From contig NC_090946.1 in the NCBI RefSeq assembly GCF_040807025.1, positions 81,280,641 through 81,344,640 on the forward strand: a stretch of 64,000 nucleotides of DNA, in the 5' to 3' direction. The DNA comes from Struthio camelus (taxonomy: Eukaryota; Chordata; Aves; Struthioniformes; Struthionidae). Of this stretch, positions 10,601 through 22,152 are shown one piece after another (within the stretch, counting starts at the first letter, position 1; every line of letters starts with the position of its first letter). The notes under the pieces were generated by a model that worked only from the letters and a program-made list of their open reading frames with translations, did not search any database and had not been told where the DNA came from. The position numbers and the translations under genes were made by a program.

Positions 10601-13600
10601 ACGCCTGCCTGCCCTTGCTTCTCAGTGGACTGAAATGAATTTATTCAAAGGATGTACACTTTTCTGTTTAGTGGTTGTGTCCTAGACTACTCCTCTTTGA
10701 GGGAGGGAATCACTGAGATTTATTTATTTTTAACAATATGAAAAGTATCATATGAAACATTCCTGATTAGCTGATGGTTTAGACTAAGCATATGTTTATT
10801 GTTTGTGAGACTTGCTTAAAATAGGTATTGCTCAGTGATACGAAAGCTTTGTTTAACTTTTGTATGAACACTGTCATCTTTATGGGGAATGTTTTAGAAG
10901 GCTGTATTACTGAGCATATGAAAGAATTGTGATTTTTGCTTGGCACGGCCACAAGAGCCTTGTGAAGGAGATCCTTTTGAATCTCTTGTTCCCTTTTTTC
11001 CTTCGGAAAGGAGCCAGTAAATAACACTGTTGCACTGTAACCTCTGTTGAGTGCTTACCTCTGTTGTCACTTGTTTTGTTTTCTAACCTGTGAACTCCCG
11101 TCTTCTGTTCTGGCAAAAGGTATGCTACGAGGCAGCTCCTCCAAGACAAACTGCAGCTACGGTTTGCCTGCTTACAGAAAGACCGTGGAACAGTATTACT
11201 TTTGGCTGCCTTTAGAACAGGGGGACCTGCAGCCTTTGTAACTAATCCCTCTTGTTATCTCATTAAACCTAGTGTTTGTCTTGTATAAAAGGTCCTTGAG
11301 TCACTCAAAACTGTGTGCAAGTGGATGGCTGTATGGAAGTGCCCCTCACTGTGTTGTCAGATCTGTTGCACGCAGGCAAGGCAGGCGAATGCACGCACTG
11401 AGAAATCCAGTGCTCCCCAGATACATTGGCTACTTGCCTGGCTGTAGAGAGGCCACATATTCCCTGGAAAAGAAGGCAGCTGTGAGCAAGCAGTGGGTGT
11501 CGGAGCTGTATTGCTCCCAGCAAAGATGAGGCGTGGAAAGAGGCCGCAGGCTCAGTGAACTCTCATGGGCACGCTGCCTGGAGGCCGTTCCGGGACGGTC
11601 CTGGCGCTTCATAATTTCAGAATTAGGACTCTTGTGGATAAATGTGTTTTTTGGTTTGAGCTTACCAAGCATGAAATTGGGAGAGCTGGGCTGGAAAGTG
11701 TAAGGTTCATTTACATCTTAAGCCTATTTCACCTTCCCGAAGCAAAATCGTACAGGAGAAGTGAATGGATGCTGCCGTATGCCCACAAAGTGCACTTGCT
11801 CGGATCCCACCTGAACGTGAGATCAGATGTGGTCTGGCTGGCTTTCCTGTTGCACTTAGATTTTTGCTATTACTTCCAAGCTATTTCGAGTTGTGCTACA
11901 AGCCTCCTTTGAACGTTTCAATCAATGTTTTAGTTTTCAACTTCTGAAATACTGTAAAGAGTTAATATACTTTGCTTAAAGGTCGCTTGGAGGATGATGG
12001 AGGTCACTTGGAAGATGATGCTAGAAACTAGGACTTTTGTGCTTAGTCCTACAAATGTTTATTTTTGGTTCAATCAATTCTGTGCTCAGTGTTTCAGGAC
12101 TCTTGGCAAGTTTTGCTGGGAGGTCAGAGGAGGACAGGAAAGGAGAACAGAACAAACGTACTATTTGTTTGTTTGTTTTTTGAAGTAATCTCTTTTCCAA
12201 ACTGCATTAAAAATCATAATTAGTTTGCTTTTGCTATAAAACAAACTAATTTCTGAATAGCCTTTAATTGGTAAATGCATTATGGGAATAATGTACGTGT
12301 ACAGAACACAGTTTTGTCAGGAAACATTATTAACCTACTGATTAAGCTAGTCAAAGCCTCTTTTGAACTGTTTAATGTTTGCAGCCATGAATACCTTATG
12401 GAAGTTTTCACCTCAGTACAGTTACTGTAATTCCTACAACTTTCTCAGCTTCACGTTCTCCTGCTGAGCTGGTTTGCAGTGGGACTGCACAACCCGGAGG
12501 CCAGGAGATCTGTAGGTCTGAGTCCCTTTTCACACTGGCGTCATTTCACTGTAAAAGATATGCAAATAACGTAAGGCTGAAATCTGCCCTACTTTTAGGC
12601 TTGCTGCAGTCTGTGTGGGAGATTATTCTGGAGTGTAACTAAAGAGTTTGGATAAAGTTATGTAGCACAGACCGTTCAGTTGGGAAAGGTAGCCGTGGGG
12701 CGACCCTCCTCGCGCTGTGTCTGCTGCCTTTGCTGCAGCTACGCGCTCCCAGTGCCCTGCCGAATGTGTGCGCTATGAAGACGTTTTTGAATGATGAAGT
12801 GCTCTTAAAAACCAAAGTCGTTTCTGCTAACGTTTATGTTAATTTGATCTCAGTTTAGTCACAGGGAAAAATGAGTGTGTACCAAACAGCAGGAGACAGT
12901 ATGTACGGGGAAAGATAAATTTAAATTCCAAGTTGCTAAGGGAGTATCATAAATATCAGGAAATAAACTGTTTAAAACTGAAGAATTATTTTAGAGGATC
13001 GCTTAAATCATTCTGTGGACGCTTGCCCTCTGCTGCTCTTCCAAACCAAAGTAAACAGGCTTTAAAACAAATTCCTGAATCATTTTTTGATACCATCTGC
13101 GGTAATATAAGTGCCTCGGTGTGTACTCAGTGTGACTGCAGAGTTTGACTTACAGTTGATGGCTGTCCGAAGGCGCTAATGACGATCGTGAGGTTGATAC
13201 CAAACAGCACTGCTTGTGCGTGCAGCACACGATACCTTGATTTATGGCAGGCCACTAGGCACCGCTGTGATAAAACTTTAAATACTTATTACTTAAAATG
13301 TAAGTGTAGTGCTTTGGGAATACAGTGTCAAGTTGGTATCAAACCTGGTAAAACTGATTGATAGTAATTGGACAAAATGATATGAACATCGTCACAAACG
13401 GTTACTTTTTATCCTGTGCGTAAAATAATGATAAATAGACTTCCCATTCCATTTTACTTTTGTTAACAGTATGTGCTGCGAACAAAATAAATGATTTTGC
13501 TTTTAATCAGAAAAAAAACCTTGAGAAAGGTTTATTGGGCTTGTTGCCAAAGTGCAAAGTCGCGTTTGCGTTCAGGATAAACGGCCGTTGCTCTCTTCGG

Positions 13601-16600
13601 CTGGGCCGTCGTCCGCGCGGGCGGGCCCGGGAGGGGCGCCTCGGTCCTGGCGGCCTCTCCGTTCTGTTCGTTGCCCTCTCTGCCTCCGTCTGTGCAAGCC
13701 GTCTCCTGCTCTTTCACAAACGTTGCCACGCCGCTGTGTCCCCCTCCCTTGGGAGGGCGCGTATTGGAGCTGTTACAGAGCGCTCCCGGCGTCGCTGCGC
13801 GGTAGGTGTTGTGTCACGGCACAAGCTTCTCAGGCAGCGGCCTCTGCGAGGGATCGTGTGGTTAAAATCAATTCAGACAACGTGATCTAAGGAAGAAATT
13901 TGCTATATTTTGGCATACAGAAAACATGTCATTAACCGTTGTCTTTTAAGGCACCTCCGCTCCAGATTCCTGCACCTGTGATTTGGTTTAGCTGTAGCAC
14001 TCCTTGTAGGCATTAACGATCCGGTACCGATGTTATTAAGAGCACAGATGCACGGTAGGGTAGTCCTTTTACAAGAGGCTCGCACTCTCTCTAGACAAAA
14101 CAAATACACGTTCAGAAGAAAAATCGATCGTTATCCCCATTTTGTGCAGGAGAAACGGAGGCAAAGAGACTTGCTCACGGCAACAACAGTAGAGGAGAAG
14201 GCCGAGAACGGAGGCAAAGTTGCCGAGACCTAAAAAGCACTGTTGTTCCTTTTCCCAAGCTGGGTGTTGAGATGCGGAAATCTTGTAACAGTTATTTTGG
14301 AGGAAAAAACAATAACAAGCACAGGGCTTTCTTTGTCCTCGCTCAGAGTACGAGTCTCCAGCTTTTGGGAAAATGTTCGCTCCTTTGCACCGTGCTTTCG
14401 CTGTAAGAGCATGAACGCGTCAGCTGAGGCTGAATTACTGGCGTGCGATTTAAACTTCTCAGCTGAGCGAGGAGAGTTGTCTTTCTGGAGCTTTTGGCCG
14501 TCTTCGCTGCGCTTTGAGGGCAGGCTCCGTTTCGACCCGGCTCCGCAGCGCGCTGAAAGCAGGGCGGGCGGGAAGCTGAGCTGCTCTGCCTGTGACGTGT
14601 GCGGGCAAAATGATACTTGTGGAGGTGGAAAGGTGTCTCCTGCGCTGCCCGAGGCCTTGCCAGGGTGCAGCTCGTGGGAGCTGAAGGACCGCAGGGGCTC
14701 CCTGCCCGCGCCCTGCGCCTCAGTCCTTCGCTCTGGCACCCGCTGTGACGCTCCGCGGCGCTGGCGCGCGCCGCCACCACGGGGTGAGTGGCTCCGCGTG
14801 TCTCTCAAGCAGAGAAGCAAGCAAGAAAAAGGCCCGTAGGAGTATTTCTACAAGCCTGAAGCGCCAGGAAGCTGCCTCTGGCCGACAAGAAAGGAAGCAG
14901 CAGGAGGGAAAACATTCTTTAAGCTTTATATACAAAAATGCAAGTATTTCCGTTACTAGAAGGTTTTCTGTCAGGGTCACCGTGTCGCGTTTTGATCTTT
15001 TCACAAACTCTCCGCGCCTTACGTTGGATGTTTAGCTGGATTGTATTCTTTCTGGGTAGAAGATGAATCTAATCTTTTTGTCTTGAAAACTGGCATAAGT
15101 GTGTTATGACTTTCCATATTGTGATTTCTAATTTACATAGCGCAAAAATAGGAAGCCATTTTATTTTTCCCATACAGGGTTTTTTTTTTTTTTTTTTTTT
15201 TAAAGATGGCCGTTAAATTTTGTAGCCGAGACGCAGTGCAGCACGTGGATGTGCATAAGGCTACACCTGTAGGGGGCCAAAAATGTTCAGGTTTGCCTTT
15301 TTGCTTCTGAGTCCAAAAGATGTCAGAGAGAATTGTATTCAACTTTCACTGGCTGGACAAAAGAGTGCAACGGGAATGAGAGGTGTAATAGCATTACTTA
15401 AAGTAGGCTTACAATGTTTTTTCTACTATTGCTAATTAAACGGTTCCTTGCTAAACAGGAAATGTAATGCACAGAACATAAAGGTGTAGCACCCTAGGTT
15501 AGAGACTGAAGATCAGTCTTGCTGTGTTGAAGTCTGTCCTTAACCACAGCCTATAACCAGTGTTTTAGGAAGAACATAAAACAGGGCAAGCACTGTTTTT
15601 CTTAGAAACAGCTCCTCCGGGTTATATTTTAGGACCTTTAATACTTGCAACTGATTTAAATCTTCAAACCTGTAGCAACGTGTTTCACACCGTTTGTGAA
15701 CTGCATATTAATAGCCTTAAAACATGTCCCAGTCTGTCATGTTTAACTGTGGATTACCCCTCCGTTTCTTTCAACTGGTATTTACTCTTGCCTAAATGAA
15801 GATGTGAGAAGCCTCCGCAGACGGATGTGAAACGGATATCGTCATGGATGTTTTATAGTCTTTGCTTTAGAAGGACTGATCTGGAAACCTGAGGATTCAA
15901 ACGTACTAGAATTACCGTCCAATTGGATGTTTGCATTTTCCTAAAGTAGGAACTGAAACAAATCCATAAATGTAAAACTTCTCCCTGATTTTAAGAGAGG
16001 TGGAACGGGCCAGTGGAACAACGTTGTTGCAAATCCCTCCTCGGAGGGGATTCTAAATCTGTGCAATAATCCTGAATGGAGCGAGAAGCATCCTCTTAAG
16101 CGTTCTCCGTGTATGATGCAGATCCATACTTTTAATCAAAATGAGCTAAGCGCTGTTTTTCAAATTCACTTCACCTCATTACTTCCGAATGTCTAAATCT
16201 GTAACTAGAAGTGAGCATGCTGTGAAAGCTGCGATGTGAATCAGTGCTCTGTCTTTGTTTTCAGTGGGTTTCCTGCTGCAAAAGCACTGAAGTATGAAAT
16301 ACGAAAATAGGAAAAGATTTAACCTGGTCTGTCTTTTCTTTAGGAGAGATTGTTTGTCAGTGAAGAAAACGTTGATGGATTTCTAGGCACTGTTTTAAGC
16401 CCTTCCCTTTGCAGACAGTCAGTTCTGGAAAGTCAGCCATCAATTGAAGTACTTGATGTTACTGAGGACAGAAGTCAAATCAGGTTGCAGGTAAGGATCT
16501 CTTTGGCAGTAGCACATATTGCTGATTGATTTGCGGTACTTTAACAAGGCAGCATCAAATGTGACTGAAACAGCCTTGTTCCTGTTTTGTCTTGATTCAG

Positions 16601-19474
16601 CAGGGAAAACTGTAGAGGGGGGTAATTTGGGAGTATGTCGGGTTTTTAGAAACAGAGGTTCACATTTGTGCCATTAATGTGACCAATGGATTGAAACCAC
16701 CTGTGTTTACCTGGAAAGATGGAGAGCTGTGATTCATTAAAGACAATGCTTTCTTCTTTCAGGAATACAGAATGCATCCACACACTAAATCCCTCACTGG
16801 CATTAAAACAAAAATAACTAAGTAACTAAGTAGTATCCGTCATTTGCCCTGGCAGCACTTGCGGTCCCTCTAGAGTGATGAGACCATGCTGCTAAGAAAT
16901 CAGGGCAGTTGTCATCAGAACAAAACCAGAATTTTCTTGAAATGGGAATAAGTGGATAATCCAAGTCCTTCATATATACATGTTTGGGTTAGCCTATCGG
17001 AGCCCAAAGTCAAAAACTCCATTGCACAGATACTTTCGGTGGCAAGTGCAGGGTATCCAGAGCTTACCTGTAGGGCCCTGAGCTCAGGAAAGAGGGAGAG
17101 CGCCACGGAAACCGGTTGCTGGGAGCATGACATAGAAAGGGCTCGTTAAGATGGACGGGAGGGTGCTTAGTTAATCCCACAGTTTTACAAAGATGGAGGA
17201 AACCTTGAAGACTTTTGAAGAGTCAGATCTCTTTATGCTTATTCAGTGTGAACTTTTCAATACTTGGTGGTTTCCTATTGTGTAGATAATTAAATGTGGG
17301 ACTGTTAACCTTAAACTCTGATCTCAGAATCACTGCTGGTTACGTTTAAGGCATCGTTCAGACTACCCTTCTTCCTCAGTCATCCTGTCTGTATAAAGCA
17401 TATGAGGTAGCCTGTTTCTGGAGTCTGTCACAGGGTTAAAACTACTTCCCTGTACAACACAGGAAATTTAAAGACAAAGGTTAAAGAACTTGTCAAAAAT
17501 CATTTGGAAAATTTGCACCAGTAGTAGAAACAGAAATGAGCTCTCTTGGCTCTTCATCTTCTATTTTAAAAGCAAGAATCTCTCTTGTTTATTGTTAAGT
17601 GCACGGGGACACAGCCACCGCAGTTTCTTTACTCCCTTTTGCTTGTCAGAAGCAAATAAAACATTGTTTTGGAAATGGGAAAATGTGAGGTAAAACCCCC
17701 AAATTGACTGGGATTTCTGATAGACACTGCATTAGAAATTTATTTAGAACTTTTCTCAACGGAAAGATAACACGCTGGGGCCATCGGGTTATATCTATGG
17801 TCATAAACTAGGGAGTGCAGATATAGTTACCACGTACACAGCCTCTTAGTTACCACGTACACAGCCTCTTGGAAAACAAGTTCACATGGAGCATGCTCTG
17901 GAGCTAAGCTAGAGGACTGTGGAGCTGACTCTAAAGGTAGCGGTTCCAGTCTTAACTTGAGTAACTTAACTTTTATAACTGGTGTGGACTGTACATAAAA
18001 AATTTAAAATTCAGATTGTTGGAGAGCATATTTGGATACTTTGGTAGCTAAGAAAGGGAAGGTAAAATATCTTCAATGGTTCATACTTCCACATGGGAGT
18101 GGAAGCTGAGTGTTCCACAGTGACTTCCACAGCTGAGCGTTGAGAAGGACTTGCTAGTATTTCATTCATTTCTTGTTGGAGTGAGCAGTGGCTCTGGGGT
18201 CAGAGACGGCTGGGTAAGTGGCAGAGCGACGCGGTCTCTGAATCCATGAATTGAGTCACTTCCCGATAGACCCCTTTCTGGTCCTGACAACCCGCTGATA
18301 GGGACTTGCGAATTACCTGCAAGTTTTTGCTGAAGCAATCAATAGCTGGCAGTGAAATTGGATTGCTGCTATTTAGACAGCACCCAGTTTCAGAGTTAAT
18401 GCTTTCCTGAGGCAAACAGGAGCAATTCCTGGATTAACTCACTCACACAGATTGAGAAAGACAGCTCTCTTGCCCTTTAAACCTTTCACGAACGACAGGA
18501 TGGTAGTTCTCCGTCCGAAGTGTAAGGTTAAAGTACGCTTCTTGCCATGTAAGTTTAGATCCTGCGGCTAATCCTGTAACCACAGAGTTGTGGAAAACAA
18601 GAGCCTGGGTGTGGTGACTTGCCTTTTTTCCACTGTTAATTGTGATATAACTGTGATCACTTGGCAGCTGCCCAGCAGCATTTCCTATTGCAGAGGAAAC
18701 CCTCTGGAAGCAAACAACCTCCCTAACGCTCATTCCCATGTACATTACAAGATCAGGAAAACCTCAGGACCTTACTCACTTGGCTTTCTGGAAGTAGATG
18801 TTCGAGAAACAAGTCCTAGAAACAAGTGTCTTGGTACGTCTTTACGGCATTTTCGTGTGCTCAGTCAGTTTTAAATACAAAACAATTTGTTTTTGCAACA
18901 GTCACAGGAGGCAGCTCATTCTGAACAAGGTGAAAATGAACACACGGTTAACAGCCTAGGACGAGATCTTGCGGGAAAGACGGACGGCGCCGACCTCCAA
19001 ACAAAGACAGAAACTAACTGTACTGCAGCTGACACAGCTGAAGAAGAACGTGCTACAGAAACCCACAACACTTCCACATCTTTTGTACCAGCTGAAACAA
19101 TAGGAAAAGTAGGTTGTAGTTCACACCATTGTTTGCAGCTTGAACCTTCTGACACCAGTTTAGCAATTCCTGGCAAATCTAAGGGCAATGAACCAGATAT
19201 AGACTCTGCTTTCACAATAGGCGAAACGGCCGTATCCTCGGAGTCGGAAAAACAAGCAGGCCCTCTTTCAGAAGGGCAGGCAAAAACGGAAGGGGGTGAA
19301 GTGGCCGCGTGCGCGGAGTCTGCACGTGCCAACCAGCGTAGTTCGGACTGCACACCAGCTTCCCCGGTTCTCCAAGAAGTGAACGCGGAGGACGGAAGTG
19401 TGCAGATCATTAGGGATCACACAACTCACTGTGCCGTCACTTTTCAGAATTCTTTGTTGTACGAATTGGACTAA
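4692..19474 (+). CDS. DNAAF2: Dynein axonemal assembly factor 2 (kintoun)
   Basis: DNAAF2 is a cytoplasmic co-chaperone that works with HSP70/HSP90 to pre-assemble outer and inner dynein arms before transport into motile cilia. Coding exons are 4692-6296 (535 codons), 16344-16490 (49 codons) and 18908-19474 (188 codons plus TAA), all joined in phase 0 with GT-AG introns, for 772 residues (human 837). The ATG at 4692 is the first in frame, in good context (gccATGG), and gives LEDLDLSAEEVERL as in kintoun. Residues about 45-200 form the PIH1 domain (VRFIHPTAGYVLRTS, LPYSLAPGRE, VYDVVFHPEAL). Residues about 255-343 form a CS-like domain (VDLQDYR, LPYAVDESRG, LVVTLPVV). After a Pro/Gly-rich linker, a second beta-rich block spans about 455-535. 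The acidic, Ser/Thr-rich tail ends in the conserved DGSVQIIRDH and NSLLYELD. Intron 1 is about 10 kb. Exon 3 start was chosen at 18908 so that LQ-EAAHSEQ matches human LQ-ECSNSDQ; an acceptor six bases upstream is also in frame. Confidence 0.96.
13560..13830. promoter_or_regulatory. CpG-rich island in DNAAF2 intron 1 (a)
   Basis: This block is markedly richer in CpG than the AT-rich intron around it (for example gtccgcgcgggcgggcccgg near 13610). It is about 7 kb from the DNAAF2 start and overlaps no known exon. It could be an alternative or antisense promoter, an enhancer, or an orphan CpG island. Open frames in it show no recognisable domain. Confidence 0.45.
14400..14830. promoter_or_regulatory. 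CpG-rich island in DNAAF2 intron 1 (b)
   Basis: A second CpG-rich block lies about 600 bases after the first (CpG-dense around 14500-14590 and 14740-14800). Frames of up to 198 codons are open on both strands, which GC-rich DNA produces by chance. None resembles a protein family I know. Bordering sequence is ordinary intron. Confidence 0.4.
15180..15201 (+). repeat. T22 homopolymer in DNAAF2 intron 1
   Basis: Twenty-two consecutive T residues. No retroelement body could be recognised next to it. Confidence 0.85.
17824..17869 (+). repeat. Perfect 23-bp tandem duplication
   Basis: The 23-base unit beginning tagttaccacgtacacag occurs twice with no spacer in DNAAF2 intron 2. It looks like a recent slippage or repair duplication. 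Confidence 0.95.
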
Positions 19475-20271
19475 CTAACTTCAGTATTTTAGGATTTCCT
19501 TCTGTTGTTCAGTGCTTACTGTGACTTCCGTGGACTCATGGTTCAATGCTTGTTAGGGCTTCAGGGCTAAGAGTATTTAAACTGTCTCGTTTACATGTCA
19601 ACTTAGAATACTTACTCTGTTACTAATTTTGAAGTTTATAGGTCTGAATTTTCTTTAATCACATTTATGGGCTGAAATGTTTACTTACAAGAAAAGAGTG
19701 ATGCAGTTCAGTAGCTAACATTAGGTAAATTTGAGCTCCTGGAAAAAATGCATCTTTATGGTTTATAGAATTTCCTTAAGCTGTGTTGGTAAATTACATA
19801 GGCCATTTTTATATATACTTTTTTTTCTAATGATTCTCTCAGGAATTGCTGTATTTAGTCCACCTAGAAATAAGCAGTATTCATCACTTTTCAAAACATT
19901 CGCTTTGTGGTAACTGTAGGATTAGAGCGCCAGTGATTTTTAGCAATCAAATCAAATTTCTAATTACATGGAGAAGTTCTAATTAGGCTGCTAGAAATGA
20001 TTGACACTTATACCATGTATTCTAGCCTAGTACATCACTTGAGCTACACAGTATCCAAATGTTCCCCAGTCTGTCTGTCAAAAGAAGAAATTCAGTTGCA
20101 CAAAAAAACCTCATCTGTTCTTGTAAGCCTGGTACTAAGTATTTCCAGTTTGCAAAATAGGCTCTGTTTATCCAAACTGGACCTACCTTGCTAAACCAGG
20201 TGCTCATGAACTTCAGTGGGCTGGTTCATGTATCTCTGAAGTGCAATAACCAAAAGGATGTATCTAATAAT

Positions 20272-20277
20272 AATAAA
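20272..20277 (+). terminator. DNAAF2: Likely DNAAF2 polyadenylation signal
   Basis: AATAAA inside an aataataataaac context, about 800 bases after the DNAAF2 stop. It is the first clear signal downstream, giving a 3' UTR of about 0.8 kb. Confidence 0.55.
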
Positions 20278-21536
20278 CTTTCAGTTCTCTTTTCCACTGC
20301 TTCTGAAATAACTTCTGTTCTCTTTCAAGTTGTACGGGACAAAAATGTACTTTAGACGTTAAATCTAACTTGTTTCAAATCTGCCCTGGGATTTGACTCT
20401 TACAGTACGAGGCTAAATAATACAAGCGCTCATAACGGGGGTGGGGGTGGAGGTATGCAATGCAAGCTTCATTTTCTAAGTTCGGTCAGTGGAAGCCACA
20501 GCTGCCCAAAGCATCAGCCCTGCCCTTTATGCCAGCGCAACGCGGATCCAGCTGCAAGAGGAGCGCTCTGCGGGGTTAGGGTTAACCCAGCTCCCTGCCC
20601 TCTCACAGTTGCGCAGCTCTTTGTGGGAGGTATTAAGGGGCTGGCACAGCTTTTTTCCAGTAGTTGTGAAACTATAAAAATGTAGCAAGTAACAAAGCTT
20701 GTTGCTCAAAGACTGCACAAAAACAGGGCAGTTGTTAAATTACCCAAGGAAAAGAAGCATTTTATCATGGCATATTCAAAATGAACATCTGTGAGTAGAG
20801 TATTTTATAAAACCTGTCTCCCTTTCCCTCTCTCTTCTCTTGACTATTTAACCACTGGATTTACAACCCATAATGTAGGTGACAAACAGTGGAAAAAAAA
20901 AAGGACAGCTTTGCTACATGCCCTTCCCTATTTTATCTAACTAAACAAGAAATTTTTCCCCCTCCAAATCCTGTCAGCCCCTTCAGTGTAGTTTAGTGTT
21001 TGCTTTACTTCTGTTCCACAAAAAGCTTTTTTAACATGCCACTGCTCCAATTTTGCTTTGGCGTGGTGTCAGTAAAACAGATTGTACCATTACACTTAGC
21101 CCAGGCTAATAAGCGGTTCATGTCAACAAACGGCATTGCTTCGCGTTGCTCATGGCTTTCAGCGCCGCTTCAGCATAGTTCCATTACACAGCAGTATTTT
21201 TATCGTGCACTTCACACAGCTGACTAATTTTCAAGTTAACTTGGTTTTTTTTTTTTTTTTTGGTTTGTTTCAAACAAAGTCGGTGTGGTGTCACTCCTTT
21301 GTTTCTCTATTTTAATCCAGTTAGAGAATACCATTATACATGTCATTAAACTAAATGTACAGCACTAGAATGAGTGATGGTATTTGTTCCACTCTCTGGA
21401 TTTAGAGAATAATAATAATAAAAAAGAGAACCTCTCCCCCCACTCCCAACTTTCATTCTAGCAATAAAAGCTTAATTTTTTTGGGGGGGGGGGGTGGAGA
21501 ATGAAGAACTTCTGTAGTATTACAAAAGAACTGAAT
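20278..21536. other. Spacer between convergent DNAAF2 and MGAT2
   Basis: This is AT-rich sequence with homopolymer tracts (T run near 21246-21262, G12 near 21483). Nothing gene-like was found. The 3' ends of DNAAF2 (+) and MGAT2 (-) face each other across it. Confidence 0.6.
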
Positions 21537-22049
21537 TTTATTTTGGCAGAACTAAAAAAAAAATTGTATATTTATCTACATGGTAGTAAAAAAAAAAACA
21601 GTGTTTTTTTTTTCTTCATATAATCATCAAATACATAGCAAATAAACGGGAATGCAGGTACCAGGTATCAAGCACGGCCTGGCAGGAGAGCCCGCGAAGA
21701 GCGCGGGCTCCCCGTGACTTCAGCAGCAGGGCCTGCCTCCCCGGCCGGAGCGCAGTAAAGCTCCTTCCCACGCTCAGCGCAACGCTCCAGGCATCGCATA
21801 CTGCGCTGAAGACACGCTGGATGGGAAGGGGGGGAAAAAAAAGCTGTAAGCACCAAAAGAGATGCACTTAAATAAAAGTTCTCTCCTCCTCCTCCTCCTC
21901 CCAGTAAACACAGCGATGGTCGCTTTTTTGCATACAGATGTAAATACTGCTTTGAGTGACCCCGCAGCAGAAACTAGCCTGTTTGAAAGACACAGTTGCC
22001 GAACATGAAAGATTACTATTTTGGGACACCTTTTACAAGAATGTTTATT
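21537..22049 (-). terminator. MGAT2: MGAT2 polyadenylation signals (two candidates)
   Basis: TTTATT on the plus strand, i.e. AATAAA on the MGAT2 strand, occurs at 22044-22049 (about 105 bases past the stop) and at 21537-21542 (about 610 bases past). Which is used cannot be told from sequence; the distal one would give a longer UTR containing a CCT/GGA repeat near 21890. Confidence 0.5.
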
Positions 22050-22152
22050 CATATTAAAGCAGAAACCAACTCATAAATGCTTTTATACATGTGACCGTCT
22101 GTAAAAGACGGTATGGAACAATTCAAAAAGAAAAAGGCTGCCAGAACGCTCC

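Noticed and set aside
14243-14839. 198-codon open frame (+) and a 196-codon one (-) in DNAAF2 intron 1
   Set aside because: Mutually overlapping frames on both strands of a CpG island, no domain, no supported splice partners.
20574-20588. Telomere-like ggttagggttaaccc
   Set aside because: Only about two TTAGGG-like units; too short to call an interstitial telomeric repeat.
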